NCBI GenBank assembly: GCA_007123265.1
Contig: SKLK01000159.1
Coordinates: 1-32,976 of the forward strand
Source of the DNA: Kiritimatiellia bacterium
GTDB lineage: Bacteria; Verrucomicrobiota; Kiritimatiellia; SLAD01
Reading direction: 5' to 3'
Length of the DNA stretch: 32,976 nt
Below are positions 1 to 10,074 of this stretch, in pieces (the first letter of the stretch is position 1; every line of letters begins with the position of its first letter). Position numbers and translations under genes: made by a program. The notes beneath the pieces are model-generated. The model was given only the letters and a program-made list of their open reading frames with translations, was not told the DNA's origin and did not search any database.

Positions 1-115
1 CCTAAAGGCGGGATTACGAACGGGCCGGCGCGCGCTCAACGCCAATGTAGACCGCTGGCTTGCCTATTCCCTCGATTCTGATACCGTCAGCGCATTCGTT
101 TTTGGAGAGCATCGT

Positions 116-3100
116 ATGTTTAAGGCAGTCAGCAACAAAGTCGATTTCGCGGCGCAAGAACATGAGGTTCTGGCGTTTTGGGAAAAGGAACAGATTTTTC
201 AGCGGTCCTTGGCGCAACGTCAGGGGGCGGAGGAGTTTGTCTTCTACGACGGCCCCCCCTTCGCAACCGGTAAACCCCATTACGGTCATCTGTTGGCCGG
301 CACGATCAAGGATATTATCCCGCGCTACCAAACCATGCGCGGCGCGTATGTCGAACGTCGGTTCGGCTGGGACTGTCACGGGTTGCCGGTTGAATACGAG
401 ATGGAACAGGAACTCAATATCAGCGGTAAACGCGATATCGAGGCGCTGGGCATCGATGTGTTCAATGAGAAATGTCGCAGCATCGTCTTACGCTATACGG
501 AGGAATGGCGGGAAGTCGTCACCCGGATGGGGCGCTGGGTCGATTTCGATAATGACTACAAGACGATGGACTTGTCGTTCATGGAATCGATTTGGTGGGT
601 CTTCAAATCGCTGTGGGAAAAGGACTTGATTTACGAGGGGCAAAAGATTTTGCCGTATTGCCCGCGCTGCGCAACCCCGTTATCCAATTTCGAGACGAAT
701 CAAGGCTATCAGGAGGTAAAGGATCCGGCGATTACGGTAGCGTTTACGTTAACGGAGGAACCGGACACGGCCATCCTGGCATGGACGACGACGCCCTGGA
801 CGTTGCCTTCGAACATGGCCCTGGCGGTCGGCCCGGACGTGAGCTATGTGAAGGTGCGCGATGGCGAGCGCCAGTTCATCCTGGCGCGGGATCGTTTGGC
901 CACCTATTACCGGTCACCGGATGATTACGAGCTGGTGGCGGAAATGGAGGGGCACGCGTTGGTGGGCCACACCTACACCCCCCTGTTCCCTTATTTCGCG
1001 CATCTGGCTGAGCAAGGCGCGTTCCGGGTGTGTGCCGGCGATTTTGTGTCTACGGAAGACGGTACCGGCGTGGTGCATATTGCGCCCGGCTTTGGTGAAG
1101 ACGACAGCGCCCTGGGCAAGCGGGAGGGGCTGCCAGTGGTTTGTCCGGTGGACGATGAAGGGCGGTTCACGGCAGAGGTAGCCGATTACGCGGGTCGCGC
1201 GGTCAAGCAGGCGGATCCCGACATCATTCGGGCATTAAAGCAGGCCGGCCAATTGATTCATCAAGGGACCATCCAACATAGTTACCCGCATTGCTGGCGC
1301 TGCGACGAACCATTGATCTATCGCGCGGTGTCCACGTGGTTTGTGCGGGTGGAGCAGATGCGTGATCAACTCATCGCGAACAACCGGACGGTGCATTGGG
1401 TGCCGGATCATGTCCGCGACGGGCGTTTCGGTCGTTGGCTGGAAAACGCGCGGGATTGGGCGATCTCCCGCAATCGCTATTGGGGCACCCCGCTGCCGGT
1501 GTGGCAAAGCGAGGATGGACAGGAGACCGTATGCATCGGGTCGGTGCGTGAGTTGGAGGAATTAACCGGACAAGCTGTCACCGACTTGCACAAACATTTT
1601 GTCGATGGGCTTGAGATTCCGTCGCCCAGTGGGGGCGCACCGCTGCGGCGCGTGCCGCAGGTGTTGGATTGCTGGTTTGAGAGCGGGTCCATGCCGTATG
1701 CCCAGATTCATTACCCGTTTGAGAACGAAGAATGGTTTCATGCGCATTTCCCGGCCGATTTTATTGCGGAAGGGTTGGACCAGACACGCGGCTGGTTTTA
1801 TACCCTGATGATTCTTTCGACGGCCTTGCGCGGGTGTCCGGCGTTCAAGAACGTCGTCGTCAACGGCATGATCCTGGCCGGCGACGGGCGCAAGATGAGC
1901 AAGCGCCTGAAGAACTATCCCGATCCCGTTGACGTGGTGAACACCTACGGCGCCGATGCGTTGCGCCTGTTTATGATCTCGTCGCCGGTGGTGCGGGCGG
2001 AGGATCTCTGTTTTACGGAAGAGGGCGTGAAGCATTCCTTGCGGCACCTGCTGATTCCGTGGTGGAACGCTTACAGCTTTTTCGTCACCTACGCCAACAT
2101 CGACGACTGGCGGCCGGAGCGGTCCACGGACGCACCGCGCAACCTGCTGGACCGCTGGATCCTCAGCGCCATGGAACGATTGGCCCATGAAGTGGTGGCG
2201 GCGATGGATGTCTACGACTTGCAATTGGCTGTGCGCCCATTCATCCGGTTCGTAGAGGACTTGACCAATTGGTACATTCGCCGCAGTCGCCGTCGCTTCT
2301 GGAAGAGCGAGGATGACGGCGACAAGAACGAGGCCTATTCGACCCTGTACCGGGTATTGATTCGCTTGTCACAAATTGCCGCCCCGTTCGTGCCGTTTAT
2401 CAGCGAGGTGATCTACCGCAACCTGCGCACAGAGACGATGCCGGAATCGGTTCACCTATGCGATTTCCCTGTCTCGGATGACGCTCGCCGCGACCGGGAA
2501 TTGGAACAGCAAATGGACGCGGTGATGACCGTTGTGGGGCTGGGCCGCCAATTGCGTTCGAGTTTTAACGTCAAAGTGCGGCAGCCATTGGCAACAATCC
2601 ATGTGGTTTGTCGCAATGACAGTCACCTGGAGACGGTGGGGGCCTATGCGGATATCATTCGTGACGAGCTGAACGTGCACGAGGTGATCTTTAGCAAGGA
2701 CGAGTCGGCGATGGCCGACTTCAACGCCAAACCCAATTTTAGTCGTTTGGGGCCTCGTTTAGGTCGTCGCGTCAAGGAATCGGTGAAATGGATTCAGCAG
2801 ATGCCGGATGCGCAATTGCTTGAGCTGTTGGACGGTCGCGAGGTGACGTTGTCACTGGACGATGGTGAAACCCTGGTGTTGGGACCGGAGGATGTGGTCG
2901 TCGAACGTAAGCCTAAGGCTGGTCTCGCCGTAGCCGCCGAGGGCGCGATTGTGGTGGCCTTGGAATTGAAATTGAATCCCGAGCTGATTGCCGAGGGATT
3001 AGCGCGTGAGTTCGTTAATAAGGTGCAGCAAATGCGGAAGGCCGCGGATTTTGAGGTCACCCAACGAATTGCGGTTCAATTCCACGCCGATGCCGAGGTG

Positions 3101-3238
3101 CAACAAGCGGTTGAGCGGCATCGGACCTACATTCAGAACGAGGTCTTGGCGACTTCGTTGGTCGCAACAGAGATGATCGCTGGTAGCGACTGGGACCTGA
3201 ACGGACACGCGGTTTCATTAGCTATTGAGCCTGTGTGA
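116..3238 (+). CDS. ileS: Isoleucyl-tRNA synthetase, eukaryote-like / type 2 (IleRS2)
   Basis: 1040-aa ORF; class I motifs PFATGKPHYGHLLAGTIKDIIPRY, RRFGWDCHGLPVEYE, and KMSKRLKNYPDP; GGAGAG upstream of ATG; no C-terminal CxxC zinc finger as in IleRS1. Confidence 0.97.
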   Translation: MFKAVSNKVDFAAQEHEVLAFWEKEQIFQRSLAQRQGAEEFVFYDGPPFATGKPHYGHLLAGTIKDIIPRYQTMRGAYVERRFGWDCHGLPVEYEMEQELNISGKRDIEALGIDVFNEKCRSIVLRYTEEWREVVTRMGRWVDFDNDYKTMDLSFMESIWWVFKSLWEKDLIYEGQKILPYCPRCATPLSNFETNQGYQEVKDPAITVAFTLTEEPDTAILAWTTTPWTLPSNMALAVGPDVSYVKVRDGERQFILARDRLATYYRSPDDYELVAEMEGHALVGHTYTPLFPYFAHLAEQGAFRVCAGDFVSTEDGTGVVHIAPGFGEDDSALGKREGLPVVCPVDDEGRFTAEVADYAGRAVKQADPDIIRALKQAGQLIHQGTIQHSYPHCWRCDEPLIYRAVSTWFVRVEQMRDQLIANNRTVHWVPDHVRDGRFGRWLENARDWAISRNRYWGTPLPVWQSEDGQETVCIGSVRELEELTGQAVTDLHKHFVDGLEIPSPSGGAPLRRVPQVLDCWFESGSMPYAQIHYPFENEEWFHAHFPADFIAEGLDQTRGWFYTLMILSTALRGCPAFKNVVVNGMILAGDGRKMSKRLKNYPDPVDVVNTYGADALRLFMISSPVVRAEDLCFTEEGVKHSLRHLLIPWWNAYSFFVTYANIDDWRPERSTDAPRNLLDRWILSAMERLAHEVVAAMDVYDLQLAVRPFIRFVEDLTNWYIRRSRRRFWKSEDDGDKNEAYSTLYRVLIRLSQIAAPFVPFISEVIYRNLRTETMPESVHLCDFPVSDDARRDRELEQQMDAVMTVVGLGRQLRSSFNVKVRQPLATIHVVCRNDSHLETVGAYADIIRDELNVHEVIFSKDESAMADFNAKPNFSRLGPRLGRRVKESVKWIQQMPDAQLLELLDGREVTLSLDDGETLVLGPEDVVVERKPKAGLAVAAEGAIVVALELKLNPELIAEGLAREFVNKVQQMRKAADFEVTQRIAVQFHADAEVQQAVERHRTYIQNEVLATSLVATEMIAGSDWDLNGHAVSLAIEPV

Positions 3239-3262
3239 GCGTTGATCCACACGGCTTCTGGG

Positions 3263-3291
3263 TTGACACCGGCCGTGCCATACTGAATCCT
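3263..3291 (+). promoter_or_regulatory. Candidate sigma70-type promoter for icd (TTGACA -N17- AATCCT)
   Basis: Perfect -35 TTGACA at 3263-3268 in the ileS-icd gap; -10 at 3286-3291 is weak (3/6). Confidence 0.3.
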
Positions 3292-3338
3292 TATGCGTTT
3301 GCAAATTCGATTTCATGCAGTCAAAAGGAGAGCATACG

Positions 3339-4601
3339 ATGAGTTATCAGAAGATTCAGGTACCGGCCACGGGTGAAAAGATTACAATGGACTCCGACGG
3401 GGTCCTGCAGGTCCCCGACCATCCTGTACTACCGTTTATTGAAGGGGATGGCACTGGAGCGGATTTGACGCGCGCAGCGATGATTGTGTGGGACGCAGCC
3501 GTCGAAAAGGCGTATGGCGGCAAGCGTAAAGTTTCTTGGATGGAGGTCTATGCCGGCGAAAAAGCCAACGACGTATATGGTGAACCCGTTTGGTTGCCGG
3601 ACGAGACCTTAACCGCGATCAAGGAGTATTTGGTCGCGATCAAAGGGCCCCTGACCACGCCGGTGGGCGGCGGCATTCGCAGCCTCAACGTGGCGCTGCG
3701 TCAATTGCTCGATTTGTATGTCTGCCTGCGGCCGGTGCGCTGGTACAAAGGGGTTCCTTCACCGGTGAAACGCCCGGATCTCACCGATATGGTGATTTTT
3801 CGGGAGAACTCAGAGGATATTTACGCGGGGGTCGAGTACCAGGCCGGTACACCGGAAGTGAAGAAGGTAATCGAGTTCCTGCAAAAGGAAATGGGGGTCA
3901 ACAAGATTCGCTTTCCGGAGACCTCCGGAATCGGTATCAAGCCGATTTCGGAAGAGGGGACCACGCGTCTGGTCAAAGCCGCGATTCAGTATGCCATCGA
4001 TAACGAGCGGAAATCGGTCACCTTGGTGCACAAGGGTAACATCATGAAGTTTACCGAAGGCGCCTTCTGCGACTGGGGCTACGCAACCGCGAAGAAGCTC
4101 TTCGGGGCGCAGGACCTCGACGGCGGTCCGTGGCAAGTCGTCAAGAACCCGAACACCGGTGAGGACATCATCATCAAAGACGTCATCGCCGATGCGTTTC
4201 TGCAGCAGATTCTGACCCGGCCGAACGAGTATGATGTGATTGCCACTATGAATTTGAATGGCGATTACATCTCCGACGCCTTGGCCGCTTGTGTGGGGGG
4301 GATCGGCATCGCTCCGGGCGCCAACATCAACTACGATACCGGGGCCGCAATCTTCGAGGCGACTCATGGAACGGCGCCGAAATACGCGAATCAAGACAAG
4401 GTGAATCCGGGCTCCCTGATCCTGTCGGGCGAGATGATGTTCCGCTACATGGGCTGGACCGAGGCCGCTGATCTGATCGTCAAGGGGATGGAAACCACGA
4501 TCAGCAACAAGACCGTAACCTATGACTTTGAGCGGCTGATGGAGGGCGCCACTTTGCTTAAGTGCAGTGCGTTCGGTCAGGCGATTGCGGATAACATGTG
4601 A
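3339..4601 (+). CDS. icd: Isocitrate dehydrogenase, NADP-dependent
   Basis: [35 protein letters not shown] and [17 protein letters not shown] motifs; the K-Y...V pattern fits NADP specificity. Start at 3339 preferred over 3315 because AAAGGAG lies just upstream. Confidence 0.96.
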   Translation: MSYQKIQVPATGEKITMDSDGVLQVPDHPVLPFIEGDGTGADLTRAAMIVWDAAVEKAYGGKRKVSWMEVYAGEKANDVYGEPVWLPDETLTAIKEYLVAIKGPLTTPVGGGIRSLNVALRQLLDLYVCLRPVRWYKGVPSPVKRPDLTDMVIFRENSEDIYAGVEYQAGTPEVKKVIEFLQKEMGVNKIRFPETSGIGIKPISEEGTTRLVKAAIQYAIDNERKSVTLVHKGNIMKFTEGAFCDWGYATAKKLFGAQDLDGGPWQVVKNPNTGEDIIIKDVIADAFLQQILTRPNEYDVIATMNLNGDYISDALAACVGGIGIAPGANINYDTGAAIFEATHGTAPKYANQDKVNPGSLILSGEMMFRYMGWTEAADLIVKGMETTISNKTVTYDFERLMEGATLLKCSAFGQAIADNM

Positions 4602-4653
4602 TCGCCGGCGGGGCCCAGGGGGTGGCGTGGTAGCCCGCAATCCGGTGCGAAGG

Positions 4654-5145
4654 ATGGCTATGAGGACCTCGGAAAGTAAGCGCTATTCCCGTTCTGACAT
4701 GGTGCGTGAACGTGCCCGTTTGCGTGAACAGGGCCAAACGGTCGTGTTCACCAATGGTTGTTTCGACATTCTTCATTCCGGCCACGTGACTTACCTGCAA
4801 TTTGCCCGTCAACAGGGCGATTGCCTGGTGCTTGGCTTGAATGCCGATGCCTCGGTGAAGCGGAACAAAGGCCCGCTACGTCCGGTCAATGACGAGCAGG
4901 AACGGGCCTTGGTGCTAGCGGCGTTGGAGTGCGTCGACTATGTCGTGCTGTTTGATGAAGACGAGCCCGCGACCTTAATTGGCGAAATTCTGCCGGATGT
5001 ACTGGTCAAAGGCGAGGATTGGGCCCATTATGTCAGCGGAAGAGAGGTCGTGGAGGCACACGGCGGGCGGGTCGTTCTGGCCCCCTTGGTCGCAGGCCGC
5101 TCGACGACGGGAACGATCGAACGAATTCGGCAGGCTTACGGATAA
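4654..5145 (+). CDS. rfaE2: D-glycero-beta-D-manno-heptose 1-phosphate adenylyltransferase (stand-alone nucleotidyltransferase domain, rfaE2 type)
   Basis: VVFTNGCFDILHSGHVTYLQFAR cytidylyltransferase-like motif; no kinase domain; followed directly by hldD. ORF opens at 4567 but homology begins after the Met at 4654. Confidence 0.9.
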   Translation: MAMRTSESKRYSRSDMVRERARLREQGQTVVFTNGCFDILHSGHVTYLQFARQQGDCLVLGLNADASVKRNKGPLRPVNDEQERALVLAALECVDYVVLFDEDEPATLIGEILPDVLVKGEDWAHYVSGREVVEAHGGRVVLAPLVAGRSTTGTIERIRQAYG

Positions 5146-5151
5146 CCAGTT

Positions 5152-6129
5152 ATGGGACAGCGAATCATAGTCACCGGCGGCGCCGGCTTTATTGGCCGGA
5201 ACCTCGTCGCGGGTCTGAACCAGCGGGGCGAGGACAATATTTGGATTGTCGATACGCTGGGGACTTCCGAAAAGTGGAAGAACCTGGTGGGGCTGCGGTT
5301 CGAGGACTATTTGGACAAAGACACGTTCCGTCGCTTGGTGCAGGAGGACCGGTTAACCGGTGTCCGCGCGATCCTGCATATGGGCGCCTGCAGCGCCACC
5401 ACGGAACGGGATGCCGATTACCTGGCTGATAACAATTACCGCGTCACCCGCGAACTGTGCGAGTGGTGCCTGACGCATGGGGCGCGCTTTGTATATGCCT
5501 CCAGTGCCGCAACCTACGGGGACGGCCACTTGGGCTATTCCGACGACGATCTCGTTACCCCTACGCTTGAACCGCTGAATATGTATGGCTATTCAAAGCA
5601 TATGTTCGACTTGTGGGCACTGGGCAAAGGATTGCTGGGCATGATCGCCGGGCTCAAGTATTTCAACGTGTACGGCCCGTGGGAGGATCATAAGGACGAT
5701 ATGCGGTCCGTGGTGCACAAGGCCTATGGTCAAATCCGCGAGACCGGCCGCGTCCGCTTGTTCAAGTCCTACAAGCCGGAATACGGGGACGGCGAGCAAG
5801 TGCGTGATTTCGTGTATGTCGATGACGCCGTGGCCATGACCCTGCACCTGATGGAACATCCGGAAATGTCCGGTCTGTTTAATTGTGGGACGGGCCAGGC
5901 CCGGTCCTGGAACGATTTGGCGCACGCGGTCTTTGCCGCCATGGATCGTGAAGCGACGATCGAGTATATCGAAATGCCGGAGCATTTGCGCGGTAAATAC
6001 CAGTACTTCACGCAGGCCGATATGGACAAGGCGCGGCATGCGGGTTTTGTGCATCCCTTCACGTCCTTGGAAGACGGCGTTAAGGCCTATGTGGAAACGC
6101 ATTTGAATTCCAGGGTAGGGGACGCCTGA
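5152..6129 (+). CDS. hldD: ADP-L-glycero-D-manno-heptose 6-epimerase
   Basis: Rossmann motif GGAGFIGRNLV, YxxxK (YGYSK), KYFNVYGP; adjacent to the heptose nucleotidyltransferase. Confidence 0.93.
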   Translation: MGQRIIVTGGAGFIGRNLVAGLNQRGEDNIWIVDTLGTSEKWKNLVGLRFEDYLDKDTFRRLVQEDRLTGVRAILHMGACSATTERDADYLADNNYRVTRELCEWCLTHGARFVYASSAATYGDGHLGYSDDDLVTPTLEPLNMYGYSKHMFDLWALGKGLLGMIAGLKYFNVYGPWEDHKDDMRSVVHKAYGQIRETGRVRLFKSYKPEYGDGEQVRDFVYVDDAVAMTLHLMEHPEMSGLFNCGTGQARSWNDLAHAVFAAMDREATIEYIEMPEHLRGKYQYFTQADMDKARHAGFVHPFTSLEDGVKAYVETHLNSRVGDA

Positions 6130-7214
6130 TGCAGGTCATTCGCGAATGGTTTAGAAGAAACCTCTCGGACCCGCAAGTGGTCATCCTGACGGCGTTTCTG
6201 TTCGTGGGGACGGTGGTAATCCTGTTTATGGGTCGCTTGCTGGCCCCGGTGCTGGCTAGCGTGGTGATCGCGTATTTGCTGGAGGGAATTGTACGCACGC
6301 TGGAGTCCCGGCGCATGCCGCGTGGGCCGGCAGTGACCTTGGTGTTCAGTTTGTTCATGGCGTTCTTGTTGGTCGCTTTGTTCGCCTTGTTGCCCATGTT
6401 GACGCGCCAGATTGTCCAAGTGGTCCAGCAGTTGCCCAAAATGATTTCGTGGGCGCAGATGGAATTGATGCAGTTGCCGGAACGCTATCCGGACTTCGTG
6501 TCCCGCGAGCAGGTGGTCGGCTTGATCGATGCGTTGTATCAGGAACAACGGCAGTGGGCGTCCCGGGTCGTTTCCATTTCCGTCGCGTCGGTGCGTGGAT
6601 TGATCACCTTCGTCGTGTATTTGGTGTTGATGCCGTTAATGGTCTTTTTTTTCCTGAAAGACAAATCTTCGATCATTACTTGGTTCTCAAGTCTTTTACC
6701 TGAAGATCGCCGATTGACGCAGGAAGTCTGGCATGAGGTCGACCGTCAAATCGGCAACTACGTGCGCGGTAAATTCTGGGAAATCCTCATCGTCTGGGTG
6801 GTGACGACCGCCACCTTCACCTATCTCGGTCTGGACTTCGCCATGCTAATCGGGTTTTTTGTCGGTTTGTCGGTATTGATCCCGTACATCGGTGCAACGG
6901 TGATGACGTTGCCGGTGGCCTTGATGGGCTATTTCCAATTCGGCCTATCACCCGACTTTTTCTACATTATCGGCGCCTATCTCGTGATTCAGTTATTGGA
7001 CGGCAATTTGTTGGCCCCCTTGTTGCTGTCCGGTGTCGTTAACTTACATCCCGTGGCAATCATTGTCGCCGTACTTTTCTTCGGCGGCATTTGGGGGTTT
7101 TGGGGCGTGTTTTTTGCGATTCCGCTGGCGACCCTCGTGCAGGCCGTCCTGCGGGCTTGGCCGCGTAAGCCCCGTGCACCCGCTACCGGCGCGTTGACCG
7201 TGCCCGACGGCTGA
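6129..7214 (+). CDS. AI-2E family transporter (PF01594-like permease)
   Basis: 361 aa, multiple hydrophobic segments; FVGLSVLIPYIGATVMTLPVAL and YLVIQLLDGNLLAPLLLSGVVNLHPVAIIVAVLFFGGIWGFWGVFFAIPLA are characteristic. Overlaps the hldD stop by 1 bp. Confidence 0.88.
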   Translation: MQVIREWFRRNLSDPQVVILTAFLFVGTVVILFMGRLLAPVLASVVIAYLLEGIVRTLESRRMPRGPAVTLVFSLFMAFLLVALFALLPMLTRQIVQVVQQLPKMISWAQMELMQLPERYPDFVSREQVVGLIDALYQEQRQWASRVVSISVASVRGLITFVVYLVLMPLMVFFFLKDKSSIITWFSSLLPEDRRLTQEVWHEVDRQIGNYVRGKFWEILIVWVVTTATFTYLGLDFAMLIGFFVGLSVLIPYIGATVMTLPVALMGYFQFGLSPDFFYIIGAYLVIQLLDGNLLAPLLLSGVVNLHPVAIIVAVLFFGGIWGFWGVFFAIPLATLVQAVLRAWPRKPRAPATGALTVPDG

Positions 7215-7403
7215 TTACTGTGCGCTGGGGTGAATGGCCTCGGCGGGGATGGGATCCGGCGATTGCTGTCGCAGGTAAAGGTATCGCGCAGTAAGGCCGA
7301 TCAAGGCGATTAGCAGAATGATCAGCAGCATGCGTCGTTCTTCGCGGGTGAGGTACAACCACCAGCGCCACGCCCAATGGGTGGATAGCGGATCCTTGTT
7401 CAT
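7215..7403 (-). CDS. Small single-pass membrane protein (62 aa), ComEA-N-terminus-like anchor
   Basis: MNKDPLSTHWAWRWWLYLTREERRMLLIILLIALIGLTARYLYLRQQ...; ATG at 7403 is 1 nt beyond the leuS stop (7405-7407), suggesting coupling. Confidence 0.55.
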   Translation of the reverse strand: MNKDPLSTHWAWRWWLYLTREERRMLLIILLIALIGLTARYLYLRQQSPDPIPAEAIHPSAQ

Positions 7404-7404
7404 A

Positions 7405-9933
7405 TCAGGAGACCGCCAAATTGACCAGGCGGCCAGGGACCACAATTACTTTTCGCACCGTCCGCCCTTCGATCCATTTTTGCACCTGCGGATTGGCAAG
7501 CGCCTCGGACTCGATCAAGGCTTGATCCGCCTCGGCGCCGACCATGATGCGTCCGCGCACTTTGCCGTTTACTTGCAGTACCATCTCAATTTCATCGCGA
7601 TACAAGGCCGCCTCATTCACCGTCGGCCACGGGGTTTGAAGAATGCTGGGCGGGTGCCCCAGTTCCTGCCACAATTCCTCGGCAATATGCGGCGCGAAAG
7701 GTGAAATCAGCAGCACCACCGACTCCATCGTTTCCCGGAACACCGCCCGCGCGGACGGGGAGGAGTCGGCGGATATCGCCAGATCGTCCACCGCATTCAT
7801 CAGCTCCATGATCTGCGCGATGGCCGTGTTGAAGTGGAAGTCACCTTCCAAATCCCGGGTGATTCGTTGAATGGATTCATGCAGTTTCCGGTACAAGTCG
7901 CGTTCCGGTGGTTCCATCCCGTCCAGATTAGGCGTCAATTCGGCGGCCTCCCGCAAGAGATCGCGATGTTCGAACACGCGGCGCCAAATCCGGCGCAGAA
8001 AACGGTAGGCGCCCTCGACACCGGCATCGTTCCACTCCGCCTCTTTCTCCGGCGGCCCGATAAACAAGGTATACAGACGGACCGTGTCAGCGCCGTATTG
8101 CTGGATTAAGGCTTCCGGGCTGACGACGTTTCCCTTGGACTTGGACATTTTGTAAAGTTGTCCGTCCATGTCGCTGCGCTTGGTGATCATACCCTGGGTA
8201 AAGAGTTGGGCAAAGGGCTCTTCAAACGATATCAGGCCCATATCATGGATCGCCTTGGTAAAGAAGCGGGCGTACATCAAATGCAGAATGGCATGTTCAA
8301 TACCGCCGATATATTGGTCCACCGGCAACCAGTTATTGCATTGGACCGAATCAATGGCTTGTTCGTCATCACGCGCCGATAGATAGCGGAAGAAGTACCA
8401 GCTCGAATCCACGAAGGTATCCATCGTGTCGCTTTCCCGGCGCGCGGGTTTGCCACATTTCGGGCAGGTGGTTTCGATGAACGAGGCACACCGTTTTAAC
8501 GGCGATTCACCCGAGGGTTTAAACTCCACGTTCTCCGGCAACAGCACCGGCAAATCCGATTCGGGCACCGGCACCATGCCGCAGGCATCGCAGTAGATCA
8601 TTGGGATCGGCGCACCCCAATAGCGTTGTCGGCTAATCAGCCAGTCGCGCAGGCGATATTGAATCACCGGTCCGCCGAAGCCCTGCGCCTCAGCGTAGGC
8701 CGCCATTTGAGGGATGGCTTCCCGGTTGGGCAGACCGGAAAAGTGAGCCGAATCCACCACTATACCGTCTTCTGTATAGGCCTCTTCCATACGGTCCAGC
8801 TGCAGCGACTGCTCAGGGTTCTGAATCGAAAGGCGAATCGGTAAGTCATACTTGCGTGCGAAGGCCCAGTCCCGCGTGTCATGGGCTGGTACCGCCATCA
8901 CTGCGCCGGTGCCGTATTCCATCAGCACATAGTCGCCGACCCAAAGCGGGATTTGCTCCCCGGTATAGGGATTCTCCACATGCCGGCCGGTGAAAACGCC
9001 GTTTTTATCTCCTTCCGTGGTCCGTTCAATCGCGCTCAGGTGGCCCGCACGTTGGACGAAGGCGCGAACGTCCTCCGCCTCGGGCAGGCCGTCAACGAGC
9101 TGATCCAGTTGTGGATACTCGGGCGCCAACACCATATAGGTACAGCCGTAGATCGTGTCTACACGGGTGGTGAAGCACGGAACGAGTGTCTCGTCATCGG
9201 CACGACCGTCCGGGCGGGGGATCAATTTGAATTGTACACGGGCGCCTTCGCTGCGGCCGATCCAGTTTTCCTGCATCGATTTAACCCGTTCGGGCCAGCC
9301 GTCCAACTTTGCCAAATCATCCAATAACCGCTGGGCATAGTCTGTGATCTTGAAAAACCACTGCGATAACATCTTCTTCTCGACCTTGGCCCCCGAACGT
9401 TCCGCCGTTCCATCCGGCAACACCTGTTCGTTGGCCAGCACCGTTTGATCGACGGGATCCCAATTGACCGCCGCCTCCTTCTTGTACGCCAGCCCGCGTT
9501 TATACAGTTTCAGGAACAGCCATTGCGTCCACTTATAATAATCCGGCATGCAGGAGGTGACCTCGCGGTCCCAGTCATAGCAACAGCCCCATGCCTGGAG
9601 TTGTTGTTTCATGATCGCAATGTTGTTCAGCGTACTTTCCCGCGGGGGGGTTCCTGTTTTGATCGCCGCATTTTCGGCCGGCAAACCGAAGGCGTCCCAG
9701 CCCATGGGGGTCAGCACGCGCAGCCCGCGCATTTTTTTATATCGGGCGACGGCGTCGCCGATGATGTAGTTGCGCCCATGCCCCACATGCAAGGTGCCGG
9801 ACGGGTAGGGGAACATCATCAGGCAATAGTACTTGTCATCGGCGGAGGCGGTGTCGGTTTTGAATAAACCATTCGTCTCCCAGTAGGCCTGCCACTTGGT
9901 TTCGATTTCGCTAAACGGGTACTGCTCTTTCAT
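7405..9933 (-). CDS. leuS: Leucyl-tRNA synthetase
   Basis: MFPYPSGTLHVGHGRNYIIGDAVARYKKMRG (HIGH region), KMSKSKGNVVSPE, DTFVDSSWYFFRY. Met at 9933 (MKEQYPFSEIETKWQ) preferred to the 10080 ORF start. Confidence 0.97.
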   Translation of the reverse strand: MKEQYPFSEIETKWQAYWETNGLFKTDTASADDKYYCLMMFPYPSGTLHVGHGRNYIIGDAVARYKKMRGLRVLTPMGWDAFGLPAENAAIKTGTPPRESTLNNIAIMKQQLQAWGCCYDWDREVTSCMPDYYKWTQWLFLKLYKRGLAYKKEAAVNWDPVDQTVLANEQVLPDGTAERSGAKVEKKMLSQWFFKITDYAQRLLDDLAKLDGWPERVKSMQENWIGRSEGARVQFKLIPRPDGRADDETLVPCFTTRVDTIYGCTYMVLAPEYPQLDQLVDGLPEAEDVRAFVQRAGHLSAIERTTEGDKNGVFTGRHVENPYTGEQIPLWVGDYVLMEYGTGAVMAVPAHDTRDWAFARKYDLPIRLSIQNPEQSLQLDRMEEAYTEDGIVVDSAHFSGLPNREAIPQMAAYAEAQGFGGPVIQYRLRDWLISRQRYWGAPIPMIYCDACGMVPVPESDLPVLLPENVEFKPSGESPLKRCASFIETTCPKCGKPARRESDTMDTFVDSSWYFFRYLSARDDEQAIDSVQCNNWLPVDQYIGGIEHAILHLMYARFFTKAIHDMGLISFEEPFAQLFTQGMITKRSDMDGQLYKMSKSKGNVVSPEALIQQYGADTVRLYTLFIGPPEKEAEWNDAGVEGAYRFLRRIWRRVFEHRDLLREAAELTPNLDGMEPPERDLYRKLHESIQRITRDLEGDFHFNTAIAQIMELMNAVDDLAISADSSPSARAVFRETMESVVLLISPFAPHIAEELWQELGHPPSILQTPWPTVNEAALYRDEIEMVLQVNGKVRGRIMVGAEADQALIESEALANPQVQKWIEGRTVRKVIVVPGRLVNLAVS

Positions 9934-9967
9934 GCACTCACTCTCTCTGCTTTTATGGACGAGGGGT

Positions 9968-9995
9968 ACCATACCAGATGCAGTGAAATTGAAAA
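9968..9995 (-). promoter_or_regulatory. Candidate leuS promoter (TTTTCA -N16- TGG-TATGGT, extended -10)
   Basis: Read on - strand: TTTTCA at 9995-9990, TATGGT at 9973-9968, TGN preceding the -10; upstream of the preferred leuS start. Confidence 0.3.
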
Positions 9996-10074
9996 GGATA
10001 TGACGCGCACGCATGAGGAAGGGTGAGACGGAATCGAGTCTAGGTCTTCTTGCCAGGGGAGAAACGCAAGGAAA

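Noticed and set aside
14-379. 121-aa - strand ORF at the left edge
   Set aside because: Overlaps the ileS start; no recognisable domain.
1562-2224. 220-aa - strand ORF inside ileS
   Set aside because: Fully antisense to a strongly supported housekeeping gene; no recognisable domain.
3810-4640. 276-aa - strand ORF inside icd
   Set aside because: Antisense shadow ORF of a clear isocitrate dehydrogenase gene.
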